Shown here: positions 17,106-26,558 of the stretch, piece after piece
Layout: the number at the start of each line of letters is the position of its first letter
Position numbering within the stretch: the first letter of the stretch is position 1
From: Oscillospiraceae bacterium
Lineage (GTDB): Bacteria; Bacillota_A; Clostridia; Oscillospirales; CAG-272
Length of the DNA: 64,000 bases
Reading direction: 5' to 3'
Assembly: GCA_015063335.1 (NCBI GenBank)
Contig: SVUH01000003.1
Location: forward strand, 15,763 to 79,762
The notes under the pieces: generated by a model
Database searches by the model: none
Seen by the model: the letters and a program-made list of their open reading frames with translations, nothing else
What the model was told of the DNA's origin: nothing
Translations under genes and position numbers: made by a program

Positions 17106-17369
17106 ATGATGTATATTTCATCCGGTAAAGAACGCTGCGTGATACTAGCGTCTTATCTCGTAGAAAACAATTCAACAGTAAGAGGAGTCGCAGCTCATTT
17201 CGGCATAAGTAAAAGCACCGTACATAAAGACATAACACAAACATTGAAGCGTGTAAACAAGCCGCTTTATTATCAGGTAAAGCGCGTGCTGGGCGTAAAC
17301 AAGCAGGAGCGACACATACGCGGGGGAGAAGCGACACGCAGAAAGTATCAGAATCTCAACCATATATAG
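17106..17369 (+). CDS. spoIIID: Sporulation transcriptional regulator SpoIIID
   Basis: Mother-cell DNA-binding protein that modulates sigma-E genes and helps switch on sigma-K during sporulation. The 87-residue protein has the helix-turn-helix VRGVAAHFGISKSTVHKDIT and the C-terminal RHIRGGEATRRKYQ that contacts DNA, both close to the Bacillus protein. The ATG at 17106 (or 17109) is chosen by alignment with the family and by a GGAGAT sequence upstream; the frame is open much further up but only antisense to the methyltransferase gene. It is a single gene. Confidence 0.93.
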   Translation: MMYISSGKERCVILASYLVENNSTVRGVAAHFGISKSTVHKDITQTLKRVNKPLYYQVKRVLGVNKQERHIRGGEATRRKYQNLNHI

Positions 17370-17501
17370 TCCCTGAATACAAAATTGATCCATATCCAGC
17401 CACACATCAAATTATACAAAATACAAATTTTGTATAATTAAGGGAATGGGTAATAATAAAATTTTATACGGTTGATGCACCAAAGATTTACAAAATGTTT
17501 A

Positions 17502-17529
17502 TTGCTTTTTCCCGGTAATGTGCTATAAT
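17502..17529 (+). promoter_or_regulatory. Sigma-A promoter
   Basis: TTGCTT at 17502-17507, TATAAT at 17524-17529, 16-base spacer with an extended TG before the -10. It serves the gene starting at 17569. Confidence 0.75.
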
Positions 17530-17568
17530 AGTTGTATATTAAGACTTTTTGGAGGATTATTTACTGTT

Positions 17569-18000
17569 ATGGCACTTAAAATGAGATTTCTTTACTATTC
17601 AAACAAAGCTAAAATGAAGACTATCGCCGAATCCGTTAAGGCGGAGTTCGACCTCGCTGCTGCAAACGCGATCGACGTTATCCCGCCTGCATACTCCTGC
17701 GAAAATGAGAGACTCGTAATTCTCGCAGTTTCCGGCAAAGGTGAGCCTACGGACGTACTACGCCGCTTCTGCCTCGAGCTTAACAAAAAGAAAGCTCAAA
17801 ACGTAGCGCTGCTCATCGACGGCGACGAAAAAATAGGCGCAAAGCTCTCCGATGCCCTTAAGCAAACCGGTACAAACTTTATCGACAACGTTAAGTACAT
17901 AAAGATCGGCGGACTGCCTTTCCTTGCGGGTAAGCTTACCGATGACGAAAAAGCCGATATTCTTTCTTGGGTACACAGCATCGTTGATAGCATGCAATAA
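17569..18000 (+). CDS. Small flavodoxin-like-fold protein, unknown
   Basis: A 143-residue cytoplasmic protein I do not recognise with certainty. It begins MALKMRFLYYSNKAKM and alternates predicted strands and helices: a beta strand and a Ser-Asn-Lys loop at the start, VIPPAYSCENERLVILAVSG in the middle, and NVALLIDGDEKIG. This resembles the flavodoxin fold, but no FMN-binding signature is clear. The ATG at 17569 lies 13 bases after GGAGG. It has its own promoter and terminator, so it is monocistronic. Codon use suggests moderately high expression. Confidence 0.6.
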   Translation: MALKMRFLYYSNKAKMKTIAESVKAEFDLAAANAIDVIPPAYSCENERLVILAVSGKGEPTDVLRRFCLELNKKKAQNVALLIDGDEKIGAKLSDALKQTGTNFIDNVKYIKIGGLPFLAGKLTDDEKADILSWVHSIVDSMQ

Positions 18001-18007
18001 ATCTTCT

Positions 18008-18035
18008 AAAACCGCCTTCCGAGGCGGTTTTTGTT
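18008..18035. terminator. Bidirectional terminator
   Basis: AAAACCGCCT / AGGCGGTTTT with a TCCG loop and T run, between the convergent genes ending at 18000 and 18061. Confidence 0.85.
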
Positions 18036-18060
18036 TGATTATACAAAATTAACGTTAATA

Positions 18061-18714
18061 CTACTTAAATTGAGTGTTCACGGTTACAAGTGAGTTGATT
18101 TTGATCTCGCCGGAGTCATTGACTAGGGTTATATACTGCTTTTTAGAGCCGTCCAAAATGTCGTTTCTAAACGTACCGTTATTCTTCAATATCTTATATT
18201 CTATACAGTACATCGTGCCTTTTCCGGTGTTGTTTTCGGATTGCGCGTAAGTTATATTTACGTCATAAATTTTTTGTTTGGTAAATTTTTCCATAGGGCT
18301 GTTAGTACGGTAATATTCCGTACTGAATCTTGCATTGTACGAATCTGCGTCGCCCTCAATAATGTCGTAGATCATATCTACAAGAAACACTACGTTCGCG
18401 TCCTTGCTATATAAGTTTTCGGGTGTTATTCCCACTATTCCCTCGTTATTTTGCCCGTCATATTTGATAAATTCGCCCGAAACAAGATCGGTATACTCCT
18501 TGTCAGCATATATATCCTCGTCCCAATCAGCAGGATAGAATTCGTCCGGAGATATCGTCTGCACCTCAGCATTTTCTTCACTTGACGCTTCAAAATAATC
18601 AATGACAAATACGGTTACAAACAGCAACGCTAAAACGGCAAGGATCACGATAAGGGCAATTATAATTCTCTTTTTTGCCGAGCTGCGCAACTCGTTTTGA
18701 GCTTTTTCGTTCAT
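18061..18714 (-). CDS. Membrane-anchored extracytoplasmic protein, unknown
   Basis: A 217-residue protein with a 15-residue basic cytoplasmic start, one transmembrane segment at about 17-40 and an acidic exported domain of about 170 residues. The exported part is rich in Asp, Glu, Tyr and Asn, with a mixed alpha/beta look (VVFLVDMIYDIIEGDADSYN, then four strands). No cysteine lipobox or catalytic motif is seen. A GAGGAAAG site precedes the ATG. It stands alone on the minus strand between two convergent or divergent neighbours. Function unknown. Confidence 0.65.
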   Translation of the reverse strand: MNEKAQNELRSSAKKRIIIALIVILAVLALLFVTVFVIDYFEASSEENAEVQTISPDEFYPADWDEDIYADKEYTDLVSGEFIKYDGQNNEGIVGITPENLYSKDANVVFLVDMIYDIIEGDADSYNARFSTEYYRTNSPMEKFTKQKIYDVNITYAQSENNTGKGTMYCIEYKILKNNGTFRNDILDGSKKQYITLVNDSGEIKINSLVTVNTQFK

Positions 18715-18826
18715 TTTTCTTTCCTCGAAACAATTATATGAGTATATATTATCATATTATCAAATTTTTTTCAACAATTAATGATAATTTTTATTTAAAT
18801 TTTTATTTAATAATTTAAGAAATTCA

Positions 18827-18855
18827 TTGTAAAAACCGTTAATTTGTGGTATAAT
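18827..18855 (+). promoter_or_regulatory. Sigma-A promoter of apgM operon
   Basis: TTGTAA at 18827-18832 and TATAAT at 18850-18855 with a 17-base spacer, 32 bases upstream of apgM. Confidence 0.8.
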
Positions 18856-18887
18856 AAACTATATATTTACATACGAGGTACACACAT

Positions 18888-20102
18888 ATGAAATATTTGA
18901 TACTTATACCCGACGGAATGGCAGATTATCCCGTAGCGGAGCTCGGAAATCTTACGCCTATGCAAAAGGCAAACAAGCCTATGATGGACACGCTTGCTTC
19001 CAGATCCTTGGTAGGAACGGTCTCTAACGTTCCCGAAGGAATGGTTCCCGAAAGTGATACTGCCAACATGGCGATCCTTTCTTTTGATCCCAAGGTTTAT
19101 TCCAAGGGACGCTCGCCTCTTGAAGCAGTTAGCATGGGCATCGACATGAAGCCCGACGAGACTGCGTACAGATGTAACGTCGTTACGTTAACTGAGGACG
19201 AGGAAAATTACGAGGACAGAATAATTCTCGACCATAGCGCCGATGAAATTTCTACCGCTGAGGCAGATCTGCTTATCAAGACTCTTGAAAAGGAGCTTGG
19301 CAACGATCTTCGCAAGTTCTATACCGGTGTCAGCTACCGTCACTGCCTCATTTGGAAAAACAGCGACGACAGATACAATTTTATGCGCCCTCACGATATT
19401 CTTGGAAAGCGCATAGGCGAATATTTGCCGCGCGCCCAAGATGGAGGTGCGGAATTCCTTGAGCTTATGAAAAAATCGTATGATATTCTCAAGGATCACC
19501 CTGTAAATCAGGCAAGAAAAGAAAGAGGCTTAAAGCCTGCTAACTCCGCTTGGCTTTGGAGTCCCGGAAAGAAGCCCCAGCTTCCCTCTTTTAAGGAGAA
19601 ATGGGGAATGGATGCTGCAGTTATTTCCGCAGTTGACCTTATCAAGGGCATCGGACTTTGTGCTGAAATGAATTCAATTGACGTCGAGGGTGCTACGGGT
19701 AACGTGCATACGAACTACGACGGCAAGGCGGCGGCAACTATTGATGCCTTCAAGAATGGCGCAGAGCTTGTTTACGTTCACGTTGAAGGTCCCGATGAGT
19801 GCGGACACCGCGCTGAAATTGAAAACAAGGTAAAGTCCATCGAGCTTATAGATCAGAAGATTCTCTCCCCTGTTTATAAATATCTTTGCGATTCGGGCGA
19901 GGACTTCAAGATAATGGTGCTTCCCGACCACCCCACTCCTATCTGCAAGAGAACTCATACCATGGACCCTGTTCCATTCTTTATCTACTCCTCAAAGGGC
20001 GATATTGATGGCTGTGATACCTTTAACGAATTCACTGCAAAGGATAAGGGATATTACGTAGAAAACGGATATACTCTCATGGAGCTGCTTACAAAAAACT
20101 GA
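18888..20102 (+). CDS. apgM: Cofactor-independent phosphoglycerate mutase, ApgM type
   Basis: A 404-residue member of the alkaline-phosphatase superfamily, the archaeal-type phosphoglycerate mutase that interconverts 3- and 2-phosphoglycerate. The N terminus MKYLILIPDGMADYP holds the first metal-binding aspartate, and VPESDTANMAIL holds the expected nucleophilic serine; later metal ligands are in HVEGPDECGHRAE and VLPDHPTPI. In some genomes this family is proposed to replace homoserine kinase. Here thrC lies about 2.5 kb downstream on the same strand, which leaves that open. First gene of a six-gene run. Confidence 0.88.
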   Translation: MKYLILIPDGMADYPVAELGNLTPMQKANKPMMDTLASRSLVGTVSNVPEGMVPESDTANMAILSFDPKVYSKGRSPLEAVSMGIDMKPDETAYRCNVVTLTEDEENYEDRIILDHSADEISTAEADLLIKTLEKELGNDLRKFYTGVSYRHCLIWKNSDDRYNFMRPHDILGKRIGEYLPRAQDGGAEFLELMKKSYDILKDHPVNQARKERGLKPANSAWLWSPGKKPQLPSFKEKWGMDAAVISAVDLIKGIGLCAEMNSIDVEGATGNVHTNYDGKAAATIDAFKNGAELVYVHVEGPDECGHRAEIENKVKSIELIDQKILSPVYKYLCDSGEDFKIMVLPDHPTPICKRTHTMDPVPFFIYSSKGDIDGCDTFNEFTAKDKGYYVENGYTLMELLTKN

Positions 20103-20121
20103 TTTAAGCGAGGTAACGTTC

Positions 20122-20709
20122 ATGAATGAGCAAAACAAGAAAGGAAAACTGCTTTCAGGCTTTATCGATTACGTAGAGCTGTTTGTTATTGCAATTTGTA
20201 TCGTACTTATACTTTTTTCAATGGTATTCCGTACCTGCACAGTTGACGGTGATTCTATGAAAAACACCTTGACTAACGGTGAGGTCATCATAGTTTCAGA
20301 TGCCTTTTATACGCCGAAGCGTGGTGATATTGTAGTTTTTCATATGACCGATGATTCGGGAAATCCGAACAACAACAAGCCTCTTGTAAAAAGAGTTATC
20401 GGCGTGAGCGGTGATACGGTAGAAATAGATTATCAGGGAAATCAGCAAATGACCGTAACCGTTACAGACAATGACGGAAATGTTACAGAACTTGTTGAAG
20501 AATACGTATACCTCGATCCGCAAAGAAACGCTATTATCGGCAACAGCAACGGAATTTTCAAAGTTCCGGAAGGACAGGTATTCGTTCTCGGAGATAATCG
20601 TAACAACTCAAAGGACAGCCGCATGATCGGTTGCATTGACGAAAGAAGCATTCTCGGCAAGGCAATCGTGCGCGTTTCTCCCATATCAAATTTTGGCTTT
20701 ATAGGCTGA
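20122..20709 (+). CDS. lepB: Signal peptidase I
   Basis: Membrane serine protease that removes signal peptides from exported proteins. The 195-residue protein has one N-terminal transmembrane helix (about 16-36), the catalytic Ser45 in GDSMKNTL, the general base Lys90 in PLVKRVIG, and the GDNRNNSKDSR box near the end. The length and single helix match the Gram-positive SipS type. It starts 20 bases after apgM with a GAGGT site. Confidence 0.95.
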   Translation: MNEQNKKGKLLSGFIDYVELFVIAICIVLILFSMVFRTCTVDGDSMKNTLTNGEVIIVSDAFYTPKRGDIVVFHMTDDSGNPNNNKPLVKRVIGVSGDTVEIDYQGNQQMTVTVTDNDGNVTELVEEYVYLDPQRNAIIGNSNGIFKVPEGQVFVLGDNRNNSKDSRMIGCIDERSILGKAIVRVSPISNFGFIG

Positions 20710-20738
20710 TTTAAATAAAAAAACAAGGAGGTTGTGTG

Positions 20739-21608
20739 ATGCCGTCACAATTTATTCAATGGTTCCCGGGTCACATGGCTAAAACAAGGCGTCTGATAAC
20801 CGAAAACCTGAAAAACGCAGACGCCGTAATAGAAATACTCGACGCAAGAATACCGTATAGCTCACGAAATCCCGAAATTGCACGTATATGCGGAAGCAAG
20901 CCTTCGCTGCTCTTGCTCAACAAGTCTTCCCTTGCAGACCCCAAGGTTACGGCTTATTGGTCGGAAAAGTATACCAACGAGCATACTGCCTGCATCGAGA
21001 CGGACTGTATTAGTGGCTACGGAATATCAAAAATCGCCCCTGCCCTCAAGGAGCTATGCAAGGACAAGCTTGAGCGATACGAAAGCAAGGGCATGCACGG
21101 CAGACCCATAAAGGCAATGGTTGTAGGTATTCCTAACGTAGGAAAATCCTCGCTTATAAATAAGCTTTGCGGAAGCAAAAAAGCCAAGGTAGAAAACCGT
21201 CCCGGTGTAACGCTTGATAAACAATGGGTTACTACAAGCATAGGTATTCAGCTTCTTGACATGCCCGGTGTGCTTTGGCCGAAATTTGACGAGCGCAGAG
21301 TCGGAGAAAACCTCGCAATTACCGGCGCAATCAAGGATGACGTTCTTGACATCGAGGAGATTGCAAGCGTTCTTTGCGGCAGGCTTCGCGACTCATATCC
21401 CGAACTGCTCATGCAAAGGTATAAGCTTGAAGCGATCCCATCTAAGAACGAGATCAACGATTACGAGCTTTTATCTATGATCGGCAGAAAACGTGGCTTC
21501 TTGATTTCGGGCGGTGAGATAAATACAGAGCGTACCGCTAATATGCTTATTGACGAGTTTAGAGCCGCAAAGATCGGCAAAATATCATTGGACGTCTGTG
21601 AGGAGTAG
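20739..21608 (+). CDS. rbgA: Ribosome biogenesis GTPase RbgA (YlqF)
   Basis: Circularly permuted GTPase needed for late 50S subunit assembly. In the 289-residue protein the G motifs appear in permuted order: G4 (LLLNKSSLAD) first, then G1 GIPNVGKSS, then G3 DMPGVLWP. The N terminus QWFPGHMAKTRR is diagnostic. The ATG at 20739 is 7 bases after AAGGAGG; a GTG one codon upstream is also possible. It is followed by rnhB, the common ylqF-rnhB order of Firmicutes. Confidence 0.96.
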   Translation: MPSQFIQWFPGHMAKTRRLITENLKNADAVIEILDARIPYSSRNPEIARICGSKPSLLLLNKSSLADPKVTAYWSEKYTNEHTACIETDCISGYGISKIAPALKELCKDKLERYESKGMHGRPIKAMVVGIPNVGKSSLINKLCGSKKAKVENRPGVTLDKQWVTTSIGIQLLDMPGVLWPKFDERRVGENLAITGAIKDDVLDIEEIASVLCGRLRDSYPELLMQRYKLEAIPSKNEINDYELLSMIGRKRGFLISGGEINTERTANMLIDEFRAAKIGKISLDVCEE

Positions 21609-21612
21609 TCGC

Positions 21613-22221
21613 ATGCTTGAATATACGCTTGAACGTCAATTAAAAGACCAAGGTTTTAAATATGTCTGCGGCGTAGACGAGGCAGGCAGAGGTCCATTGT
21701 GCGGTCCCGTGGTTGCTGCGGCAGTTATACTTCCCACAGATCTCCAGATAGAAGGACTTAACGACTCCAAAAAGCTTACCGAGAAGCGCCGAGAAAAGCT
21801 TTTTGATATAATTTGTGAAAAAGCAATCGCCTATTCTATCACTTACGGTACAGTTGAGCAGATTAATCAAACCAATATACTTGCGGCGACACTTGACGCT
21901 ATGCACCGTGCGGTGGATTCTATTTCGGTATATGCCGAGCACGCGTTAATTGACGGAAATATCGCAAAAGGCTTTTCCATACCCGCAACGGCAGTAGTGC
22001 ACGGAGATGCAATATCGCCGTCTATTGCTGCAGCATCTATTCTTGCCAAAGTAACACGTGACAGACTTTGCATTGAGCTTGATGCCGAATATCCTATGTA
22101 TGGAATTGCAAGGCATAAGGGATACGGTACCAAGGAACACATGGAAGCTCTCCGAAAATACGGACCTGCGCCGATACATAGAACTAAATTTATAAGGTTT
22201 CTTGACGAGGGAAATCAATGA
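21613..22221 (+). CDS. rnhB: Ribonuclease HII
   Basis: Cleaves RNA in RNA-DNA hybrids, including single ribonucleotides in DNA. The 202-residue protein has the metal-binding DEAGRG (Asp22, Glu23), a further aspartate in LIDGN, and the family segment GDAISPSIAAASILAKV. The ATG at 21613 follows GAGGAG, which overlaps the end of rbgA, by 7 bases. The next gene overlaps its stop by 4 bases. Confidence 0.96.
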   Translation: MLEYTLERQLKDQGFKYVCGVDEAGRGPLCGPVVAAAVILPTDLQIEGLNDSKKLTEKRREKLFDIICEKAIAYSITYGTVEQINQTNILAATLDAMHRAVDSISVYAEHALIDGNIAKGFSIPATAVVHGDAISPSIAAASILAKVTRDRLCIELDAEYPMYGIARHKGYGTKEHMEALRKYGPAPIHRTKFIRFLDEGNQ

Positions 22222-22598
22222 GTACAATTGAAATTGGAAAATTTGGAGAGGACTCTGCCACATCATATCTGAAAAAGAACGGATATCGAATAGTTGACAG
22301 AAACGTACACGTTTCTCACAACGAGATAGATATAATAGCAAGAGATAAAACTTATTTGGTATTTGTCGAGGTAAAAACACGAAGCACAGACAACTCGCTA
22401 TATTCCGATTATGGAACACCTGCGTCTGCGGTTACAAGGTCAAAACAGCTACGAACTCTTGAAGCGGCAAGAAAATATCTTGCAACCACAAAATATTCAA
22501 GGCTACAGCCTCGCTTTGACGTGCTTGAGATTTACATTGACAAAAACGAACGTAAGGTTATCAAAATAAACCACATAACCAATGCATTCGGCGCATAA
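22218..22598 (+). CDS. yraN: YraN-family (UPF0102) nuclease-like protein
   Basis: A 126-residue protein of the UPF0102 family with the restriction-endonuclease-like fold. The conserved residues are visible: the G-E-D start (GKFGEDSATSYL), NEIDIIARD, and FVEVKTRS, which together form the PD-(D/E)xK pattern. The biological substrate is not established for the family. It overlaps rnhB by ATGA, a typical rnhB-yraN coupling. Confidence 0.92.
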   Translation: MSTIEIGKFGEDSATSYLKKNGYRIVDRNVHVSHNEIDIIARDKTYLVFVEVKTRSTDNSLYSDYGTPASAVTRSKQLRTLEAARKYLATTKYSRLQPRFDVLEIYIDKNERKVIKINHITNAFGA

Positions 22599-22647
22599 AT
22601 AGCCGAAAGTTACATAAATAAACCGATAAATTGAAAGGAATATTCAA

Positions 22648-24126
22648 ATGAAGTATTTTAGCACCAGAGATGCGGAAAAGAAAAGCTTTGATTCCGCGGT
22701 AGTAATCAAAAAAGGACTTGCAAGCGACGGCGGACTTTTTGTACCCGACTCTCTTCCCTCGCTTACACGTGAGGATATTGAGAAGCTTTGCGGCTTGTCT
22801 TATCCTGAAAGAGCAGCTACTGTTCTTTCGAAGTACCTTACCGATTATACATACGATGAGCTGCTTGCAGACTGTGAAAAGGCTTATTGTGAGTCTTCTT
22901 TTCCCGGCGGTGCAGCGCCTCTCCGAAAAGTAACGGATACGCTTTATTCGCTTGAGCTTTGGCACGGACCTACCGCCGCGTTTAAGGACATGGCACTTCA
23001 GATAATGCCTCGTCTTCTTTCACGCGCTCTTACAAAGACGGGAGAAAAGAATACAGCACTAATTCTCGTTGCAACCTCCGGAGACACCGGTAAAGCTGCA
23101 CTCGAAGGCTACAAGGACGTCGATGGCGTAAAAATCATGGTATTCTATCCTATTTCAGGTGTAAGTAAGGTACAAAAGCTTCAAATGGTTACACAGACGG
23201 GTAACAACGTTAACGTTTGTGCTATTGAGGGGAATTTTGACGACGCTCAAAGCGGTGTTAAGAAGATATTCTCCGATGAAGATGCAAAAAAGATACTTCT
23301 TGAAAATTCCTATATTCTTTCAAGTGCTAATTCCATAAACTGGGGACGACTTGCTCCGCAGATCGTTTACTATGTTTCCGCATACTGCGATATGCTCAAC
23401 AGCGGCGAAGTTACTTATGGCGAGACGGTTAACGTTTGTGTGCCTACTGGAAACTTCGGAAATATTTTTGCCGCATATCTTGCAAAGCTCATGGGACTTC
23501 CTATCGGAAAGCTTATTTGTGCTTCAAACGACAATAACGTTTTAACCGAGTTCTTGTCAAGTGGAACATACAACAGAAACCGCACGTTCCACACAACTAT
23601 ATCTCCTTCGATGGACATACTTATATCCAGCAACCTTGAGAGACTTCTCTATTTCACTGCAGGTTCCGAAAAAACCGCTACATATATGAAGCAGCTATCC
23701 GAAAACGGAGCATATACTGTAAGCGAAGAAATTATGAGCGTAATTTCGGAAAACTTTGACGGATATTTCGCAGATGAAACGAGTACAAGAAAGACACTCA
23801 AGCATTTCTATGACGATTACGGTTATCTTGCAGACACACACACCTCTGTTGCTCTTGATTGTGCTGAACAGTATATTTCCAAAACGGGCGATACAAGAAA
23901 AATGATCGTTGCTTCAACCGCTAGCCCATATAAGTTTGCAGCTGACGTATACGAAGCAATAGCTCATAAGAAAGCCTCTGCTGATACGGGCGCGTTGGAT
24001 GATCTTTCCGCTCTTACAAACACTGAAATAACCTATCCTCTTAAAGGACTTGCAGAAAGAAAAGTAAACTTTGATACTGTTATTCCCAGCGAGGATATGC
24101 TCAAGGAAGTTTACAAATTTATGTAA
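22648..24126 (+). CDS. thrC: Threonine synthase
   Basis: PLP enzyme converting O-phosphohomoserine to threonine. The 492-residue length and N terminus MKYFSTRD fit the long (E. coli/yeast-like) class. Lys113 in GPTAAFKDMA binds PLP, VATSGDTGKAAL is the phosphate-binding region, and VPTGNFGN is conserved. It has its own GAAAGGAA site, 49 bases after yraN. No other threonine genes are in the window, apart from the possible homoserine-kinase role of ApgM. Confidence 0.95.
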   Translation: MKYFSTRDAEKKSFDSAVVIKKGLASDGGLFVPDSLPSLTREDIEKLCGLSYPERAATVLSKYLTDYTYDELLADCEKAYCESSFPGGAAPLRKVTDTLYSLELWHGPTAAFKDMALQIMPRLLSRALTKTGEKNTALILVATSGDTGKAALEGYKDVDGVKIMVFYPISGVSKVQKLQMVTQTGNNVNVCAIEGNFDDAQSGVKKIFSDEDAKKILLENSYILSSANSINWGRLAPQIVYYVSAYCDMLNSGEVTYGETVNVCVPTGNFGNIFAAYLAKLMGLPIGKLICASNDNNVLTEFLSSGTYNRNRTFHTTISPSMDILISSNLERLLYFTAGSEKTATYMKQLSENGAYTVSEEIMSVISENFDGYFADETSTRKTLKHFYDDYGYLADTHTSVALDCAEQYISKTGDTRKMIVASTASPYKFAADVYEAIAHKKASADTGALDDLSALTNTEITYPLKGLAERKVNFDTVIPSEDMLKEVYKFM

Positions 24127-24134
24127 AAGTAGGA

Positions 24135-24161
24135 GGGGTTGTCGCATTTTGCGACAGCCCC
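24135..24161. terminator. Hairpin between convergent thrC and DUF1540 gene
   Basis: Twelve-bp stem GGGGTTGTCGCA / TGCGACAGCCCC (one G-T pair), loop TTT. There is no long T run on either side, so terminator function is plausible but not certain. A related imperfect copy lies at 39849-39883. Confidence 0.5.
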
Positions 24162-24174
24162 CACCGTATGAGAT

Positions 24175-24363
24175 TTATTTTCTTTCCTTAAAAGTGTCGC
24201 AAGCAGCTTCAGTACCGCTGTTTCCAACTGCGATTTGATTTGCAGTACAGTGAGTATCGCAATCGTGATATACGCAGTTCTTTACCTCACACTTGATTCC
24301 TTTAATGTGGTCCTTGGTTATATCACAAGCACCCTTACTTGAGCATTTTTCATTTTTATACAT
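24175..24363 (-). CDS. DUF1540 small cysteine-rich protein
   Basis: A 62-residue protein with seven cysteines, ending in the DUF1540-like arrangement VKNCVYHDCDTHCTANQI..CDTF. Such proteins are common in Clostridia, sometimes in tandem, and are thought to bind metal, but the role is unknown. The ATG has AAGGAGG 10 bases upstream. It is a single gene, convergent with thrC and divergent from the phosphoesterase gene. Confidence 0.8.
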   Translation of the reverse strand: MYKNEKCSSKGACDITKDHIKGIKCEVKNCVYHDCDTHCTANQIAVGNSGTEAACDTFKERK

Positions 24364-24436
24364 TCTTTCAAAACCTCCTTGATAAGAATACTATTATTGT
24401 TATCAAAAACATTATTTTTATACATGAGGTGACGAT

Positions 24437-25153
24437 ATGTCAGTTTATGTTATTGCCGACCTCCATCTGGCTACTGCCGACTCACAAAAATCCATGGAGG
24501 TTTTTGGCAAAAGATGGAAAAATTATATTCAAAGAATACGCGACAATTGGCAACGAGTGATAACCGACAGCGATACTGTTATCATACCAGGTGATATTTC
24601 ATGGGGACTTGCTACGTCAGATGCTCTTGATGATCTTTTATGGCTTGAATCTCTTTCGGGCACGAAGGTAATAATGAAGGGGAACCATGATTTTTGGTGG
24701 TCGACCGTTTCCAAGCTTAACAGCTTTTTTGAGCAAAACAATATCAAAACTATAAAGATATTGAACAATAATGCTTTGGAGATTGAAAACTATATAATAG
24801 CAGGCTCACGCGGTTGGTTTACCGATAAATCAATGCAAAACACGGAAGAAGACGTTGATTATGATAAGATAGTAAACCGCGAATCAATAAGACTAAAGAT
24901 GTCACTTGACGAAGCAATTAAGCTTCGCGGTGAAACCGACAGAGAGATAGTAGTATTTTTACACTTCCCTCCTGTTTGGGGAGAATTTGTGTGTAGACCA
25001 ATAATTAACTTATTGAAAGAATATAATATTAAAAGATGTTATTTCGGACATATACACAGTGTTTATTCATATCCCGAGACGTTTGAGTTTGAAAACGTAA
25101 AATTTCATATAATTTCCGCAGATTTTCTCGATTTTCTTCCAAGAATTGTGTGA
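24437..25153 (+). CDS. Calcineurin-like metallophosphoesterase
   Basis: A 238-residue cytoplasmic phosphoesterase with the full dinuclear metal site: VIADLHL (Asp8, His10), PGDISWG, KGNHDFWW, LHFPP and GHIHS near the C terminus. The family includes phosphatases and nucleases, so the substrate is open. A GAGGTGA site precedes the ATG. It ends about 16 bases before the tig promoter and has no visible terminator. Confidence 0.88.
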   Translation: MSVYVIADLHLATADSQKSMEVFGKRWKNYIQRIRDNWQRVITDSDTVIIPGDISWGLATSDALDDLLWLESLSGTKVIMKGNHDFWWSTVSKLNSFFEQNNIKTIKILNNNALEIENYIIAGSRGWFTDKSMQNTEEDVDYDKIVNRESIRLKMSLDEAIKLRGETDREIVVFLHFPPVWGEFVCRPIINLLKEYNIKRCYFGHIHSVYSYPETFEFENVKFHIISADFLDFLPRIV

Positions 25154-25169
25154 TTTTTCGGAAAATCTA

Positions 25170-25198
25170 TTGACAAATCGCAGTAAAAAAAGTACAAT
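25170..25198 (+). promoter_or_regulatory. Sigma-A promoter of tig-clpP-clpX
   Basis: Consensus TTGACA at 25170-25175, TACAAT at 25193-25198, 17-base spacer, 48 bases before tig. Confidence 0.88.
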
Positions 25199-25245
25199 AT
25201 ATAATGTATGCAAAAATTTATTATACAACCGGAGGTTTAAACCAA

Positions 25246-26529
25246 ATGAGTTTAACAAAATCTGAATTGATCGAAAAGAACAAATATGAATTGCAGTTCT
25301 CGGTAGATAAAGCAACCTTTGACGCAGCTGTTGATAAGGTTTACCGCAAGCAGGTAAAGTCCATTACCGTTCCCGGATTTAGAAAAGGCAAGGCTCCTAA
25401 GTCCATTATCGAAAAAATGTACGGTAAGGGTGTTTTCTATGAGGATGCTATCAACGACCTCATTCCCGCAGCCTATACCGATGCTCTCGCTGAGTCGAAG
25501 CTCGACGTTGTAAGCCAGCCCGAGTTTGACGTTGTTTCCATCGACGACAACGGTCTTGTGCTTTCCGCTAAGGTTTACGTAAAGCCTGACGTTGAGATCA
25601 AGGACTACGTTGGCATCGAGGTTGAAAAGGAAGTCGTTGCAGTTACTGACGAGGACGTAAACAAGGAAATAGAGATCGTTCGCGAGAGAAACTCCAGAGA
25701 GATCGAGGTTACCGACCGTGCCGCTGAAATGGGCGACACCGCTGTTATCGATTTCGAGGGCTTCTGCGACGGAGTTGCTTTCGAGGGCGGAAAAGGAACT
25801 GACTACGCTCTTAAGCTCGGCTCCGGTTCTTTCATTCCCGGCTTTGAGGAGCAGGTTGCAGGAAAGAATATAGACGAGGAGTTTGACGTTAACGTTACCT
25901 TCCCCACCGAGTATCACGCAGCTGATCTCGCAGGCAAGGAAGCAGTATTCAAGGTAAAGATCCATTCTATTACCAAGGTTGAGCTTCCCGAGCTCGATGA
26001 TGATTTTGCAAAAGACGTTTCCGAATTTGATACCTTTGATGAATATAAAGCAGATTTGAAGGCTAAAATTGAAAAGAGACACGAGACCTCTGCTGACAAC
26101 GCAGTTGAGGAGAAGCTCGTTGAGGCTCTTATCGAGAAGCTCGAGGCAGATATTCCCGAGGCAATGTTCGTTGCAGAGACCGAGAACTTCGTTCGCGACT
26201 ACGACAACAGACTCCGTTCTCAGGGACTTGATCTCAATACTTATTTCAAGTATACCGGTCTTACTCTCGATACCCTTCGCACCCAGATGCGTCCTCAGGC
26301 AGAGCGTCAGGTAAAGGCAAGACTTGCTCTTGAAAAGATCGCAGCTCTTGAAAACCTCGAGGCTACAGAGGAGGACATCAACGGCGAGTACGAGACCATT
26401 GCTAACGCTTACGGTGTTGAACTTGAGCAGGTTAAAGCAAGCATTGATTCCGAAGCAATTGCCGCTGATATGAAGGTCAAGAAGGCAATGGACCTTGTTA
26501 AGGAAAAGGCGGTTATCAAAACCAAGTAA
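25246..26529 (+). CDS. tig: Trigger factor
   Basis: Ribosome-associated chaperone and prolyl isomerase, 427 residues. The N-terminal ribosome-binding domain has the signature [13 protein letters not shown]; the middle FKBP-type domain contains [11 protein letters not shown] and the segment [12 protein letters not shown]; the C-terminal chaperone arms follow. The ATG at 25246 is 10 bases after GGAGG; the upstream in-frame ATG at 25204 lies in the leader. Its codon bias resembles rpsB and tsf, indicating high expression. The order tig-clpP-clpX is conserved in many bacteria. Confidence 0.97.
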   Translation: MSLTKSELIEKNKYELQFSVDKATFDAAVDKVYRKQVKSITVPGFRKGKAPKSIIEKMYGKGVFYEDAINDLIPAAYTDALAESKLDVVSQPEFDVVSIDDNGLVLSAKVYVKPDVEIKDYVGIEVEKEVVAVTDEDVNKEIEIVRERNSREIEVTDRAAEMGDTAVIDFEGFCDGVAFEGGKGTDYALKLGSGSFIPGFEEQVAGKNIDEEFDVNVTFPTEYHAADLAGKEAVFKVKIHSITKVELPELDDDFAKDVSEFDTFDEYKADLKAKIEKRHETSADNAVEEKLVEALIEKLEADIPEAMFVAETENFVRDYDNRLRSQGLDLNTYFKYTGLTLDTLRTQMRPQAERQVKARLALEKIAALENLEATEEDINGEYETIANAYGVELEQVKASIDSEAIAADMKVKKAMDLVKEKAVIKTK

Positions 26530-26558
26530 TTTATTTGCATTATAGCAAGGAGGCAGTT

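Noticed and set aside
22599..22647. T-box or riboswitch before thrC
   Set aside because: The gap is only 49 bases, too short for either.
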